From contig CM060856.1 in the NCBI GenBank assembly GCA_030737835.1, positions 6,371,442-6,435,441 of the forward strand: a DNA stretch of 64,000 nt. The letters run 5' to 3'. The position numbers and the translations under genes are program-made. This document shows, piece after piece, positions 13,699 to 25,929 of the stretch; the stretch's first letter is position 1; every line of letters starts with the position of its first letter. This DNA comes from Acorus gramineus. Its lineage: Eukaryota; Streptophyta; Magnoliopsida; Acorales; Acoraceae. The notes beneath the pieces are model-generated. The model had not been told where the DNA came from, did not search any database, and saw only the letters and a program-made list of their open reading frames with translations.

Positions 13699-13837
13699 TT
13701 TCTTTTTTCGTGCTTCAATGATATATTCAATATTCAAGCGAACCGAAGAACGGACGTGGCTTCTCATCCTCCGCCTTGTTTTCACTCGCTCTGCTCCGCT
13801 TAGATTACTCTAGAAAAATATATTGGCTCCTCTACCC

Positions 13838-13860
13838 TTTTTTTTTTTTTTTTTTTTTTT
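13838..13860. repeat. T23 homopolymer
   Basis: An uninterrupted run of 23 T marks the boundary between the ORP promoter and the downstream repeat-rich DNA. Confidence 0.9.
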
Positions 13861-14190
13861 GGATCAATGGATTATTTTTAACAAAAGTTATTTTTAAATA
13901 AAAGATTTTGAAATATTATAGTCTTAAAATTCAAATATTTATTTATTAATGATATCAATAGTGATAAGGATATTTTTTCCTTTGAGAGCCTTTTCTCATG
14001 AATTTGGATCCGATTAAAAATGGATCCTATACTCACAAAGAAATCAGGGGGACACTGGTGTGGTACCAGTCAAAGGACCTTCGAAGAGAAGTATCAGTCA
14101 GGGATTCAAAACAAAACTTACTTTATTTTTTGTGGCTTCAAAGTAGGAGAAGTAAATTCGATACATTAACTTTTTGCGTTATCTCCCTTT

Positions 14191-14286
14191 TTATAGAGTC
14201 ACCTCGGCTAGATTGCCACTACCATCTTCCTTTGACTGTTATAGAGTCACCTCGGCTAGATTGCCACTACCATCTTCCTTTGACTG
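14191..14286. repeat. Exact 48-bp tandem duplication
   Basis: Two adjacent identical 48-bp units, starting TTATAGAGTCACCTCGGC at 14191 and 14239. The identity means the duplication is recent or constrained. Confidence 0.9.
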
Positions 14287-14514
14287 TTATAATCGTTTCC
14301 CCACAAAACATTTAGTGGGCACTTCTTGTGGAAACCTCCACGTGTTAATGAGGCGCGTTGTGCCACTAATTACCCATGTTCAACAAGTAATGGACCTTAA
14401 TTATCTTCTTGTCAGTTACAGACGTTATGGTCTTCTGACCGTTTCCTTGGTTCTACTCATGGCTTTTGGCCTGATTGTTCATTTGTTACGTCTTCGAGTG
14501 TGTCTGCGAGGTGA

Positions 14515-14700
14515 GAGATCGTTTGATCAGACCTCTTGTCTGTTCGTGTTTCTTCTGCTCGTTCGCGAGAAGTAAGGTCATCTGACCAGACCTCTAATCT
14601 GATCGTGCCTTATTTACTCGTAGTGACATTCGCTCGTGAAGCGTCTAACTGTCCAATTAGACCCTCAATCTAGTCGTGTCAGCCTACTCAGGAGTGTTTT
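14515..14700. repeat. Three degenerate repeats of about 60-65 bp
   Basis: The pattern 'ATCAGACCTCTTGTCTGTTCGTG / ACCAGACCTCTAATCTGATCGTG / ATTAGACCCTCAATCTAGTCGTG' recurs at about 14527, 14584 and 14656. Each unit contains a short inverted AGACC...GTCTG-like core. It is probably part of the surrounding element. Confidence 0.55.
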
Positions 14701-14839
14701 TATGATATCTTGGATTCGGATCTGGGTTTGTGGGCTTCGATTTTAACGGCTCACGTCCGTTTTGATTTGACACGTGTCATTTGCTAACATGGTACAGATT
14801 TTTACCTCCACGAATACATATACAAAATAAGTGATGAAT

Positions 14840-17127
14840 AAGATGTTATAACTTTTAAACTAGTAATCATACTCATCCATAAATTATTTATGTTTTAGAA
14901 TGTATAAAAAATATAAATGTAATATTATATATATATATATTTATGACTTATTTTGAAATGCGTGAAAATTTTAAATGAAATAATTGTTTTTTAAATAACA
15001 TAAAAATATTTTTATCTATTGTCGTACATAAATTTTGAAAGCAATTACAAAACAACCCCCCCCCCCCTCCATAGTTATCACTACTTATATTAATTTATTC
15101 TTTCAAACATTGGGCCTTTTTTCCCCTCAATAAACACCATCATTTCCGTAACCTCACCGGAGGGTGATCACAAGAGAGCACCCCTCAATGGAGAGAGGAG
15201 TGAGGAGCACGAGATGGATGCCTTTTTCCCCTTTGCATGTGAAAGGTATGATCCATATAATTTTTTTAATACATACATATACTATTCCCATCAGAAAAAT
15301 AGAAACACATACATATTATAAACATATCACAAGTGGGTGGGGGTGTTTCCTTATCGTCTCATCCCGATATGAATCAAAATCCACCCCCCCCCCCCGGGTA
15401 ATTTACCATAAATTTTAATATTTTTTCAGGGGAATTGAAGTATCGTTTTCCATAATGTACTTGTTGGTCTCGCACTAAAATTCGAGATGGTGGGTTGTCT
15501 TTTATCGTCTGTTCGTGTCTCTCGCAATGAAAGGGGGGGGAGGGGTTCACACTTCACAGTTCATGAGTCGTTGAAAGAGGAGATCCGATCAGGTGGGGAC
15601 GGAGTCCCCCCCATTTCGACGAATCAATTTCTGGTCTCTCTCTCTCTCTCTCTCTCTTCTTTCGTTTTATTTATTTATTTATTTATTTATTATTAGAGGA
15701 CGACTGACGATGAGGGTTGCTGATTGCTTCTCTTGAACTCTTAACTCCTTTTTTTTTTTAAAGAAAAATTTGTAAGTTGGATTGAAATTGTGGGTTCCAT
15801 TCAGTTAGCTTGGAGTGCACAACTTATGAATTAAATCGTACAATTAATTGTTGAGTATAATGTCACTTTCTATTCAGTTCGATTCATACACATAAGTTAT
15901 ATAATTCAATATTAATGATATTAGGCCTTATCGAATCCAGACTCTGAAATAATAGATGGGATCTGATGCTAGCCATGGAAAAACTCACATCAAGTTCCCA
16001 TTGATATTTTGTAGAGGGCGAAGAAATTCAATCCGTTTAGCTTAGAAGTGGTCTCGCAGATGTTTAAAGGAAAATAATTTTTTTTATGTTTTTAAAAATA
16101 AAAATATGTTAACTTCGATTTTTATAATAGTATGTACTTTAATGGGTGAGTGTATTTTTAAAAATAAAAAAATACAGGTGAGTACTATATATACGGCTAC
16201 ACACAGAGTTAAACATATCGTTTTCCTCTTTTGTAATGCATTCATTTTTGTAATTCTGACATATTTGAAGTATATGTATCTTTATATAATGAAGTGCTCC
16301 TTTACATAAAAAAATGAAATGTATACTTAAATTGAATATTTAATTTTTTAAAAATGTTCATAAGAGAATATATATATATATATATATTTTATTAAAAAAT
16401 TTATGTGCTATTTTAGATGACCTGGAGTTCATTTAAATAGGATATGACTATTTGCGATTGCAAGGAAAAAATTATCCATTCAAATTCGAAAGACATATTG
16501 CATACCCATTTAAAAGGACATATGGTTTATTTGAAGCCTGATGGCTTTTCAACCTGTGAGGGAGGAAATGTTGAAGGGGGAGATGCAAAGAGATTCTAGA
16601 TGACAAGGCTTCATTATAAGATAATGATGTCTTATAAATGTATTTTTTTCCCACTTTCATTTATGTGATGGGGTTGATGGTGACCAGGCTCCTAAGATAC
16701 AAGGGAGCCCTCATCTCTATTACCAATGTCTAAGTATGCATTATTTGATGTTGGACTGAACACATTTAGGTGATTTGAGAAACTCCTCTTTTTAGGTATT
16801 CTCACCCCTTAAACAGACATAATCATTTAGATTTGCCTTATACTATTTAAGGGCATCTCTTCAATTTGATTACCTAACTTTTCTATGGAGACTCTCACAT
16901 ATAAATCAAAACAACTTTACCTTTGAATTTTATACAATTATCAGGTTTAAAGAGAGTAATTGAGAGAGACACCTGCTCATTTTAGTATAAACATGATCAT
17001 TTCTTTATGTGGAAATCAGTTTATAGGACCTAATAAACGATCCTAAAAATCGGTTCATTATCCATTTGATTATTTTTTATTCGATCAACTACAAATCAGG
17101 AGATTAGTCATTCTTATGATATACTAT
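14840..17127. other. Intergenic DNA with low-complexity tracts
   Basis: No recognisable gene. It contains two C12 runs (15056-15067 and 15384-15395), a (CT)n tract at 15634-15657 directly followed by (TTTA)n at about 15668-15691, and TA tracts near 16370. An open frame at 15487-15696 ends in the CT and TTTA repeats and looks fortuitous. Confidence 0.5.
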
Positions 17128-17130
17128 TAA

Positions 17131-18248
17131 GGGTCCGTTTGGTTTCACGTAGTTTAACTTCTTAAGGATTTCCTTTTACATATAAAAACTTTTTCAAGAA
17201 AAAGAAATCTATTTGGGACGTTTGGTTGTATTGAAATTATATTATGGAAAATGATTTCCTTCGTTTGTTTTCTTGTAAAATGCTAACATGAAATTGTTCT
17301 ATAGATTTAGCTTCCACAAATTTTGAAAATCTTTTTTTTCTTCATATATATATATATATATATGCATTAATATCAAATTATGAATATAAAAATATAATAA
17401 CAATAAACATATCAAGATTATTTATATAAGATAATCTTTTCACACATTGCATTAATACTTCACACTTTCACGTTGAAGATCAGATCTAATCCCTCCATTT
17501 TTTTTCTCTAAAAAAACTACAGCCCCAAACCTTGACAAAGCAAACCTTATCCACCTATCCTTTTTCTCTAAAAAAAAAAAACAATACTGTAACCCATTCA
17601 AATATTCAACAACAAACCTTATCTTCTTTAACGTGATTTATGATTAACAAGATTTAAAATACATTTTTATAAATATTTTGTTAGAGATTGTGAGTCATTT
17701 ACGTAATGTTTTACAAAATAATATTAAAGATATCATCAAATCAATTTTTTGAAAATATTTATCATATTTTTTTTAATCTTTTCTTCAAAAAAAATATTTT
17801 AGAATATTTATTAACTCTATACATGTCTTAAAATGTCTATCATCATGTTTAAATGATGTTTTTCCATGCATTTTAAAAGATTTGTCTTATCTTTTTAGAT
17901 ATAAAAAATATATTTAATTCAAATAAACATATTTTACATGATTTTAAATATTATGCTATTTATTCTAATTTAAAACTATTTAATATTTTTGATGTATCAT
18001 ATAAATTGTAATCTTTAATATTTTGTTATAAAAAAAATATCATGAATGAAACTTTCAGAAACAAAAAATGTCACGGAAAACACGGCATACCTTCTTTTTA
18101 TCCTGATCCCAAAATCAGGATTTTAAGGCGGTTATGAAAAACATTCTCCATTCACCATGATTTTAGGAGACAACCAAACACTGCTTTGTAATTACTTTTC
18201 CCGAAAATTAGCCTATGCAACAAATTTTACATCAAAACAAACGCACCC
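17131..18248. mobile_element. Tourist/PIF-Harbinger-like non-autonomous element
   Basis: The left end reads GGGTCCGTTTGGTTTCACGT. The reverse complement of the right end reads GGGTGCGTTTGTTTTGATGT, so the ends form an imperfect terminal inverted repeat. Both ends are flanked by TAA (17128-17130 and 18249-18251), the 3-bp target duplication usual for PIF/Harbinger elements. The 1118-bp interior is AT-rich with no transposase. Confidence 0.65.
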
Positions 18249-18953
18249 TAAATTTGACCGTTTTGATCTCAAATTCAAAAGACTAATTTTTTATTAGATA
18301 ATCATGATAAGAAAATAGTAAATGGTAAATGTAAATATTGTGTGTCCCACTTAACAAGATTACACATATTATGATAATAACAATGAGGATCCTCATACAT
18401 ACTACTGCTTGAATTAAAAACTTATTTTTACGATATAGAACTAAAAGATGTTTGGATATGTTTTCAAAAAAATGATATGATTATGATTATAAATTAAATT
18501 CATCATTTATATGTCCAATCGAATTGTCATATTTATTAAGACCCTATAATTGTCTACATATAATTTCAACTCTCGCTTTCTACTTGGCATCTCCATTTTA
18601 CATATGCCTATATATGTAGACACTTAATAAGGATCAATTTTATAAAAAAGTTTTTGCAAATTTCGTAAAAATAGAAATTTTTTATATGATGTTTAAGAAT
18701 AAACATATAAATGAATAATTTTAAACATAATTTTTCTATATACTTTAGCAAACAGAGAATGAGAATGAACACTAAACTGATTTCTAAGCTAACCTACAAA
18801 AATAACTCTTTCCTCTTCTTGTATTTTCACTAGGTTAAGTCATACAAATTATCCTAACAATCTTAACATGTGATTCAGTGGACAATAATATCCTGTAATT
18901 CTTGTGAGTGTGTGTTTTTTTTTTAAATGCCACGATGTCGGATTTGACATGTT

Positions 18954-18974
18954 GGGGGGGGGGGGGGGGGGGGG
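18954..18974. repeat. G21 homopolymer
   Basis: An uninterrupted run of 21 G. Length in the assembly may be inexact because such runs are error-prone. Confidence 0.9.
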
Positions 18975-19106
18975 AGAATATCACTTGATACATTAAAATA
19001 TAATTTAATCCATTTTTTAAACTGACCTTGCACATTTTTTGAATGCCTTCATATCTTTTCCAGCCTGGATAACTCATGAGGCTAAAGTTCTAATTATTAT
19101 TCTAAA

Positions 19107-19609
19107 GGAAAAAATTCATATAAACCCCTGTATATTGTTCAAAATGTATAAAACCCCCTGAAAACATATGTGTGAATTCAAATAGCCCCCAAGTTAAATT
19201 TTCATTGACAGATTATGATTATTTTATGAATGTTGTGTTTAGATGACCATAATTAAAAATATAGTATACATAAAATCTCTATAATCTGTTAAAAATATGA
19301 AAAATTATTAGTAAAAGACGATTTTACTCTTCGGATAGGGTTTTATAATCTATTCAGATGTATAAATCGTTATTTACAAAAGAGTACGTTTTCACATTTT
19401 TAACAAATTGTAGGAGTTTTTAGTATACTGTACTTTCAGTTATGGTTAACCAAACGGAATATTTATATAATATTCCTCATATGTCAACGGAAATTCAACT
19501 AAGGGGGTTAATTTGATTTACATGAGTATTTTTAGAGGATTATAAAGACTTTAGGATAAGAGAGTCATGGATTTCAGACTGTTTACAGGGGGTTATTTGG
19601 ATTTTTTCC
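19107..19609. mobile_element. Mutator-like miniature element with perfect 9-bp target duplication (copy 1)
   Basis: The element starts GGAAAAAATTCATATAAACC and ends in the near inverse (TTATTTGGATTTTTTCC). It is flanked by identical TATTCTAAA at 19098-19106 and 19610-19618. A 9-bp duplication with long inverted ends fits Mutator-like elements. The same sequence family occurs at 50258-50754 and about 59779-60223. The interior contains GTTAACCAAACGGAATATT, shared with the other copies. No coding capacity. Confidence 0.75.
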
Positions 19610-19618
19610 TATTCTAAA

Positions 19619-22600
19619 ACATTAATGTCGCGCAAAAGAACAATATCAAAGTACAGTTCTGTATCTTGTGAAAGGTTTCCTTAGTTTAGATTGCATGTCA
19701 AGATGGGTTAAATTGTATTTGAAAGATAGTGCTGTTACAACTTTTTTTTTTCTTTTTCAGTTTTATATGTGTCAATAAAAAATTAACAAAATATATACTC
19801 ACATTAACGAAATATAGGAGTAAATAAAAAATTTTAACATTTTTTATCAATGCATATATATAATTCATTGAAACATATGCTTTATTTTTTTTAAAAAAAA
19901 AACTTATACTTCATTAGATGAAATATATTATTTTTAAAAAATTCAAAATAAGTGTAGACTAAAAACCAGGTTGTAAAATAACATTACCCTTGAAAAATTC
20001 ATTTGCAATATATAGATAAATCGATCATCATGTCACACTAAAAAATACATTAAAGAAACCCCATAAAATCGAAAAAGCTGGCTTTTTGAATACGATGTGC
20101 ATTGCATGTGCTGCTCTAACAGACCCCTAATTCTATCAGCATTGGTAAAGTCAGTGCATGATATTAGAATAGAAAGCAATCTTAATCAGGGAAAAGGGTA
20201 AGGGTAAGGTTGGGAAAATGGGTTGATTCTCAAAAAATCATTTTTTTTTTTTGAAAATTTATTTATGTAAAACATGCTTTTTTAGTATTTAAAAAAGTTG
20301 TTCTAAAGCAACATTTATAATAAAAAAAAGAAAGTTGAGTGATTGAAAACATGTTTGCATATATTAAGTTTCATGTAAAAGCAGAATCACCCGAACTATG
20401 TTTGTAATGCCCCTAAGTATTAAAAAAAGCAAAAAAAATTAAAAAAAATTGTGACAGGTAGGAACCAATTGGTAAACTGATTTTGTTTTTACAAAATCAA
20501 ATTTTGGGTAATTGATTTCAAATGGATTTTTAAACTTTATTTTTTTTGTTTGAGATTTTGTTGACTGTGTCAAAAGCAACAAAACAATTTTTCATGGAAA
20601 ACTAGTTAAAAGTGTATTTTAATATAAAAAAAGTGATTGAAAATAGCTTTTATGAAAAAAAATTTTTTTTTTTGAAATTTGCTTTCAAAGGGGATTGTTG
20701 TTTGACTCAAAGGGAATTCCATTTTGAAGATGTTTTAGGTAATTTAACAATGGGTTAGAAAAATTACTTAAAGCGATTTTCATGAAACATACTTTAATTT
20801 TGTTAGATTTATGACAAAATATAGTTTATTATTTTGCTTTCTTTAAAAACTAGGATACAAGATTGGATCAAACACAACTCCTGTAAAAATTGAACCTCCA
20901 AAAGCTGTACAAACCAATTTTCAACAAAAATCAACAAAAATCTGATTCTTATCCATTTGGAAAAAAACCCATTTTGAAAAATATAATTTTGCATATAATA
21001 GAAAACTTGATTCATATGATGCTCAATTTTTTTCTTTTTAAAAATCATGTTTTTTGTACTAAAAGATAAACAAACTTTTTAATTAGACAAGATTTTCTGG
21101 AATCATTTAAAAATGCATACATACATTTGTCTTTTTTTATTTTTGCAAAAGCAAAAACTCGCCTAAATGTGTTTTCAAATAGCCCCTAGTAGTCCAACTT
21201 TTAACTTTACTCTTTTTTTGAGATCATGTGCATTTAAGTAAAGATTAATTCTCATTGTATAATATCCTCAAAATGCATATAATTCAAAAGTTAAAGATGA
21301 GGCTAAGTATAAAGGGCTCTAGGCCAAATCGAATATAATTTATATTTTTTTGCTTGGTAAATTTTATTTTATTTATTTTTTATCAAATATTATCTTATCA
21401 ACATGAGCAAAATTTGAATCTAAAACCTTTCAGTGAAAGGTGGTATCTCTACCAACCTGACAAAAAATGGTTTGGTAAATCGAATATAATTAGAAACCAT
21501 GGGAGAAAATGTAAAGTTGCTTTTAACAACTAAAAAGGTTATCCAATATGAAAGCCTAATTTTATGAATGATTGGTGGTTTCTAACAACTGATGTTACAG
21601 CAATAATATAAAAGCTCTTCCAAATAATATTTACACTGGGTCCATTGACAAAGGGAACTAGTCACATCTAATAAGAAAACCATAAGAAGAACCAATCACA
21701 CAGTAGTTGCAGAGCTATTTGTCCCTAATAGTTTTTTTTATCAGAATACATAAAAATCAATGCTAAACAAATATTTTTCTTCTAAATTAGTGCCTTTTAT
21801 GTTATTCTCATCGAAACACACAACAATTATTTTTTATATTTTGGTTCATGTTGATAATTTGAATATAGGTTGTGTGTAAGAGGTAAATAATTAATGATTT
21901 ATAAATTTTAGTATGATAATTAGTTGTTTGCAATTGAGAACATGTGTGATAGATGTGACACGTTGCCATGTTTTGGGATAAGTATGAAAATGTTAAATGG
22001 GATATTTTTAAGTGACATGGAAGTGCATTTGAGACATTGACATAAATAACTTTTGATAAATAGTTGTAATCCCCTTTCTAATAGTTATCAAGATTTATCT
22101 TAAATTATCTAAACATGCACATCAGATTTTATACTAATGAAACAAATGTTTTTTTAGTTATTAGTACTAATCTAGTCATGGATATATGTATGGTGCTGCA
22201 CATACATATATATGTGGTTTAATCACTTGTTTTATCTAGCTAAACAAGCCCACAAGGTTCTCATATAGTTTATCTGGAAACAAAATAGATATGTTAAGAT
22301 AGAGAAGAACTAGATTATATTTGATTGCTATTCTTTTTCTCAGTTTAGATAATTGTATCATTTGTATCTGTCCTCTTTTTTTTTTTATCAAATGTATTCT
22401 AGGTAATGACTAATTTTTAGAATTTACACAGTTGACTAATTAAACAGAATTTTTTTTCCTATAAATGCCAAGGTAAATTGGGTGAGAGTCAACATCCTTC
22501 AACAGGGAATAAACTCAATCATGACACTAGCCAACTCACTCAACCCCTCGTGATCCTTTGTATTTGAAATGTATTTATAATTTCAATTGGACAAACATTG

Positions 22601-22740
22601 TCTAAGTTTATTCTAACTTATTAAAACATATAAATTACAATTTATTTAGAAAATTAAGCTTAATATTTCTTTATCCACCCTCTTATATATTCACGAAACA
22701 AACATTGAAATGTACCATACCAAGAATCAATATACTCGGC
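19619..22740. other. AT-rich intergenic DNA, no gene recognised
   Basis: Long A/T tracts and eroded repeat sequence. The stretch 20220-21200 repeats phrases such as 'TTTGAAAAT' and 'AAAACATG' and may be one degraded element. No open frame with protein-like composition is seen on either strand. Confidence 0.45.
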
Positions 22741-22873
22741 ATCTCTCTTTAATTAAATCACAGTGTTTGGATGGAGAGGGTACAAACATAACAGGGATAA
22801 TGTTGTTGCAAGTGAGAACATGTGGTGCAGACTTAACAGCTCTCTCTCTCTCTCACCTCTTCATCACATCCCC

Positions 22874-22880
22874 TATATAG
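22874..22880 (+). promoter_or_regulatory. Strong TATA box in CT-rich context, no identified gene
   Basis: TATATAG sits between a (CT)n tract (about 22841-22857) and a pyrimidine-rich stretch, the usual layout of a plant core promoter. A transcript would start near 22905-22915. Confidence 0.45.
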
Positions 22881-22904
22881 CTCCCCCACTTTCATCAAAA
22901 AAAT

Positions 22905-23410
22905 TTCAAATTCAAACCCTGCACTGCCCTGCCCCCCACCCCAATTGTACCTTCATCCAAAGCATCTCTCACACACAAAAACTTTCTGCATTCATAAACT
23001 TTACATAGCTGGAGCCAACCCATGAGAAGAAAAGAAAAGAAAAGAATAATAAATGGGCAGCAGCTGTGTTTTGTTGTTTCATCTTCCAAACACACAGTGT
23101 CTCACACTTAAAACACCCCCCCTCTAACAGCAACATTTGTTTGGTTTAAAAGTCATGAATGGTGTTTGTGTTTTCCGGGCATTGTAGAGAGTCTGTTGTT
23201 CTTGCATGCATGCCTTGGTGGAGGGACCCGGGAAACCTTTCAAAAAAAACATAATTCTGCATGCGAAGTCGCTTTCGGAGCTCCTACGGACAACTTCATC
23301 CAAGCGCTTTCATTGGTATGAGCTGCCATGTCCGGCCTGCTTTAATTCTTTGAATTTTTTTTTTCTTTTTTTTTTTTACTTTTATGCGCATTGGTTGGTA
23401 ATGACATAAT
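22905..23410 (+). other. Candidate orphan transcription unit downstream of the TATA box
   Basis: The sequence is less AT-rich than its surroundings and has the C-rich, CA-rich look of a plant 5' leader. Short frames start at 23021 (29 codons, basic start), 23156 (10 codons) and 23206 (67 codons, ending in a poly-T-coded Phe tract); none resembles a known protein. It does not match any conserved plant microRNA I can recall. It could be a non-coding RNA, a small-peptide gene, or a promoter left by a lost gene. A solo LTR follows at 23629. Confidence 0.3.
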
Positions 23411-23628
23411 AAGGTTGTTTTTTTTTTAAGCCTCGGTTTGGGTTGCCACATTGTCTGAATAGATTGTTATAGTACCAGGGTGATTATTTAGTTTTATTTT
23501 TATTTTATCATCATTATCTTTGTTTTTAGTTTTTAGTTAATCCCTCTCTGTATATCCAGCCATTATATTGTTTGACTTATGGTAATAGAATTGGGGGAAC
23601 ATAAGAGCTCGGATCTTCCGTGTGACAG

Positions 23629-24113
23629 TGATGTAGCTTGATCATAGACCATTCGATGGAGGATTACCAAATGAAAGATTATATGGTTCATTTACAATTT
23701 TAATTAATGAGTTTTGTCCTTTATTTTAGTATATATATTTAGATTTGAATTTCAAACCTTGATTTGAATTCAAATTTGAATATTAGTTAAGTTTAAATAA
23801 GAATCTATTTGTGATTTTTATAGATTTAGATCATTTGTAATTTAGAGATTTAGATAATCAGTTTTAAGGATTCATCTATAAATAGACCCGTAAACCAAAT
23901 GATTAATTAAGTTTTGATTATTAGAATTTATTATTTTCTTTCGTTTTTGTTATTCGTGGTGAATATCAACTATGTAGAATTCCATCGATCATCTGGTATT
24001 TCTTCATGAAATCAACAAATTGTTGAAGTCCAACATTCTAGCATTGAAGAATCAACAACACATTTCACGTCTTTGATGAAATCCACAGAAGAACGTATTT
24101 GTACGCTACATCA
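23629..24113 (+). mobile_element. Solo LTR, family TGATGTAG...CTACATCA (copy 1)
   Basis: The 485-bp unit starts TGATGTAG and ends CTACATCA, a perfect 8-bp terminal inverse. It is flanked by GACAG (23624-23628) and GAAAG (24114-24118), a 5-bp target duplication with one difference. It has a TATA-like CTATAAATAGACC near 23877. It is homologous along most of its length to 43471-43994. No primer-binding site or internal region follows, so it is a solo LTR. Confidence 0.7.
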
Positions 24114-24118
24114 GAAAG

Positions 24119-25010
24119 TCACATAATATCTGTGATATTGAATGAGAAAATATCAAGTAAATGATACAAAATCACTTCAGTAAAAAGATATTTCTACATT
24201 GTTTGATATTTATATAAAAAAAAAGTGTCTACATATATAATTTGTTGTTATCTATGTGACATGATCTCATTGGATATCACGTGAATCTTCTATGACTTAT
24301 AGAGAATAATATCCTAGTTTCTTTGAAAGATTGATTGATATATATATAAAAAAAAAAAGGTGGTATAGTAAATTTCGGCTTTCAGAGTGGTAATAAATTT
24401 ATTTTGAGGGGAATTTTTTTATTTAAAAAGGCAATGCGTACTTAATTGACTTGGATTTTCTTGGGCAAGTCTAATTTTGTAATACATAAGTGAATGATGA
24501 AGGCTGTACTTTTGATAGACATGGCACTTCTGTATCCATATAACAACTGTAACTCCTCTCTCTTTCTCTCTCCGTTTCTTTTCTAATAAAAGTCCTGTCT
24601 GGTACTTGTGATAAAGTATTATATGTACACACAGATTAATTAGTTTACAAGTGCACATTATGGATAATAAATATGGAGATCTAATTTTAATTTTTTTAGT
24701 CCTATCGAGGGGAGAGGGGAGACAAAATTCATGGTTTTATCTCGGTCCAAGGAAAGAGGATGTCTAGTATTTATAAAAGAACACAAATAAAAGTTATGCT
24801 TCAATGGATAGTATCACGTGTATAAACTTAAATCATTATAATTAATATTAGAGTCTGTTACACGGTGGGTCTAGACATTACTCTAGAGATTGCGCTGGCT
24901 CAAGAGGCCTACAGTCCAATTAACCCAATGAAGGGTGGGGATGAGGTGAAGCCAAATTAAAAAAAATGGATAGAAAAAATGACTGTTTATTTACATAGTA
25001 TAACTTGGTA
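24119..25010. other. Intergenic DNA
   Basis: No gene, RNA gene or complete element recognised; AT-rich with short homopolymers. Confidence 0.45.
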
Positions 25011-25017
25011 TTACTAA

Positions 25018-25394
25018 GCCGGTTTAAACGAGTATAAGACAGTATAACAATTCTAAGTAACCCCTAGGATAAGCTATACTCAGTTTATCTATTCTCATAG
25101 ATAAGTGGGGCCTACCTAGCTACAAATAATAAAAAAAAACATATCTCATCACATCAAATCACCTATCAACACCTTTTATACATCAATAGGGCCCACATGT
25201 TAAATCAACATTTTACACCTTATTTTTATTTTATTCTTCATCAACCAAACAACTCAACCTTTATTCTTACGTTTCTCAATGAAAATAAAAAAAAACACAA
25301 CCAAACAAAAAAAAATTTATTCATGTAGAATTGCTATCTATATTGGTATAATTATCTATCCAAAATAACTCAATTCCTCAATCTAAACGGGGGC
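25018..25394. mobile_element. Possible Tourist-like miniature element
   Basis: The left end reads GCCGGTTTAAACGAGTATAAG. The reverse complement of the right end reads GCCCCCGTTTAGATTGAG, an imperfect inverse. The flanks are TAA on the left and TTA on the right, so the target duplication is not exact. Ends are tentative. Confidence 0.35.
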
Positions 25395-25929
25395 TTAATG
25401 TTTATATATGTGTGTGTGTGTATGTGTGAGTGTGTTGACTTTTAAAACTGTACACCTATGGTTAAAATGGATATTATCGTACGTATAAGCTCCATGACAT
25501 GGCATGGTTTGAATTTCCGTTTATACCCCTTAATTGAGTTTTGTAACTTCTCAAACTAAATTAATACAAACGGTTAATACTGCCTTCTTTGAAACCGCGC
25601 GTATGGGGCACTCAATTGCGATTTTTTTTCCTTTTCTGATTATATCACATTTGAATGCTCATAATTGAATCAACAGCTTCATTTTTATAGTAAATTTTCA
25701 GAAACTTTTTTTTTGAGATTGTAATTGGATTTGATTTTTTGAACGATTTTTTTAAGCGTCTAATCTGATCGGAAAAAAAAACAGAACTATTTGGCTACCA
25801 TTAAAATATTTGTCGATTTAGGTGTGGTGTTTGTTTTATTGTATGTTTTCAATTGTTTTATTTTTTTCTGTTTTTTAATGTTAATTCTGGTTGTTTCTTA
25901 TGTCAAATGTGGTTTTCAGTATGACATAT

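Larger units (their letters stand above)
13985..14820. repeat. Unclassified repeat block, possibly an LTR or non-autonomous element
   Basis: This block is clearly richer in GC than its surroundings and holds two internal repeat arrays (14191-14286 and about 14515-14700). It ends near a phrase with ACGTGTCATTTGC and TTTTTACCTCCACG. Open frames at 13998-14315 and 14174-14575 run through the tandem repeats but resemble no protein I know. Element ends were not identified. Confidence 0.35.

Noticed and set aside
12839..13813. Long plus-strand open frame of 324 codons
   Set aside because: It lies antisense to GC-rich exon 1 of the ORP gene; its translation is Arg/Gly/Pro-rich and has no domain, while the opposite strand encodes a clear PH domain.
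20809..21048. 79-codon minus-strand frame
   Set aside because: Low-complexity Phe/Ile/Lys-rich translation typical of random AT-rich sequence.
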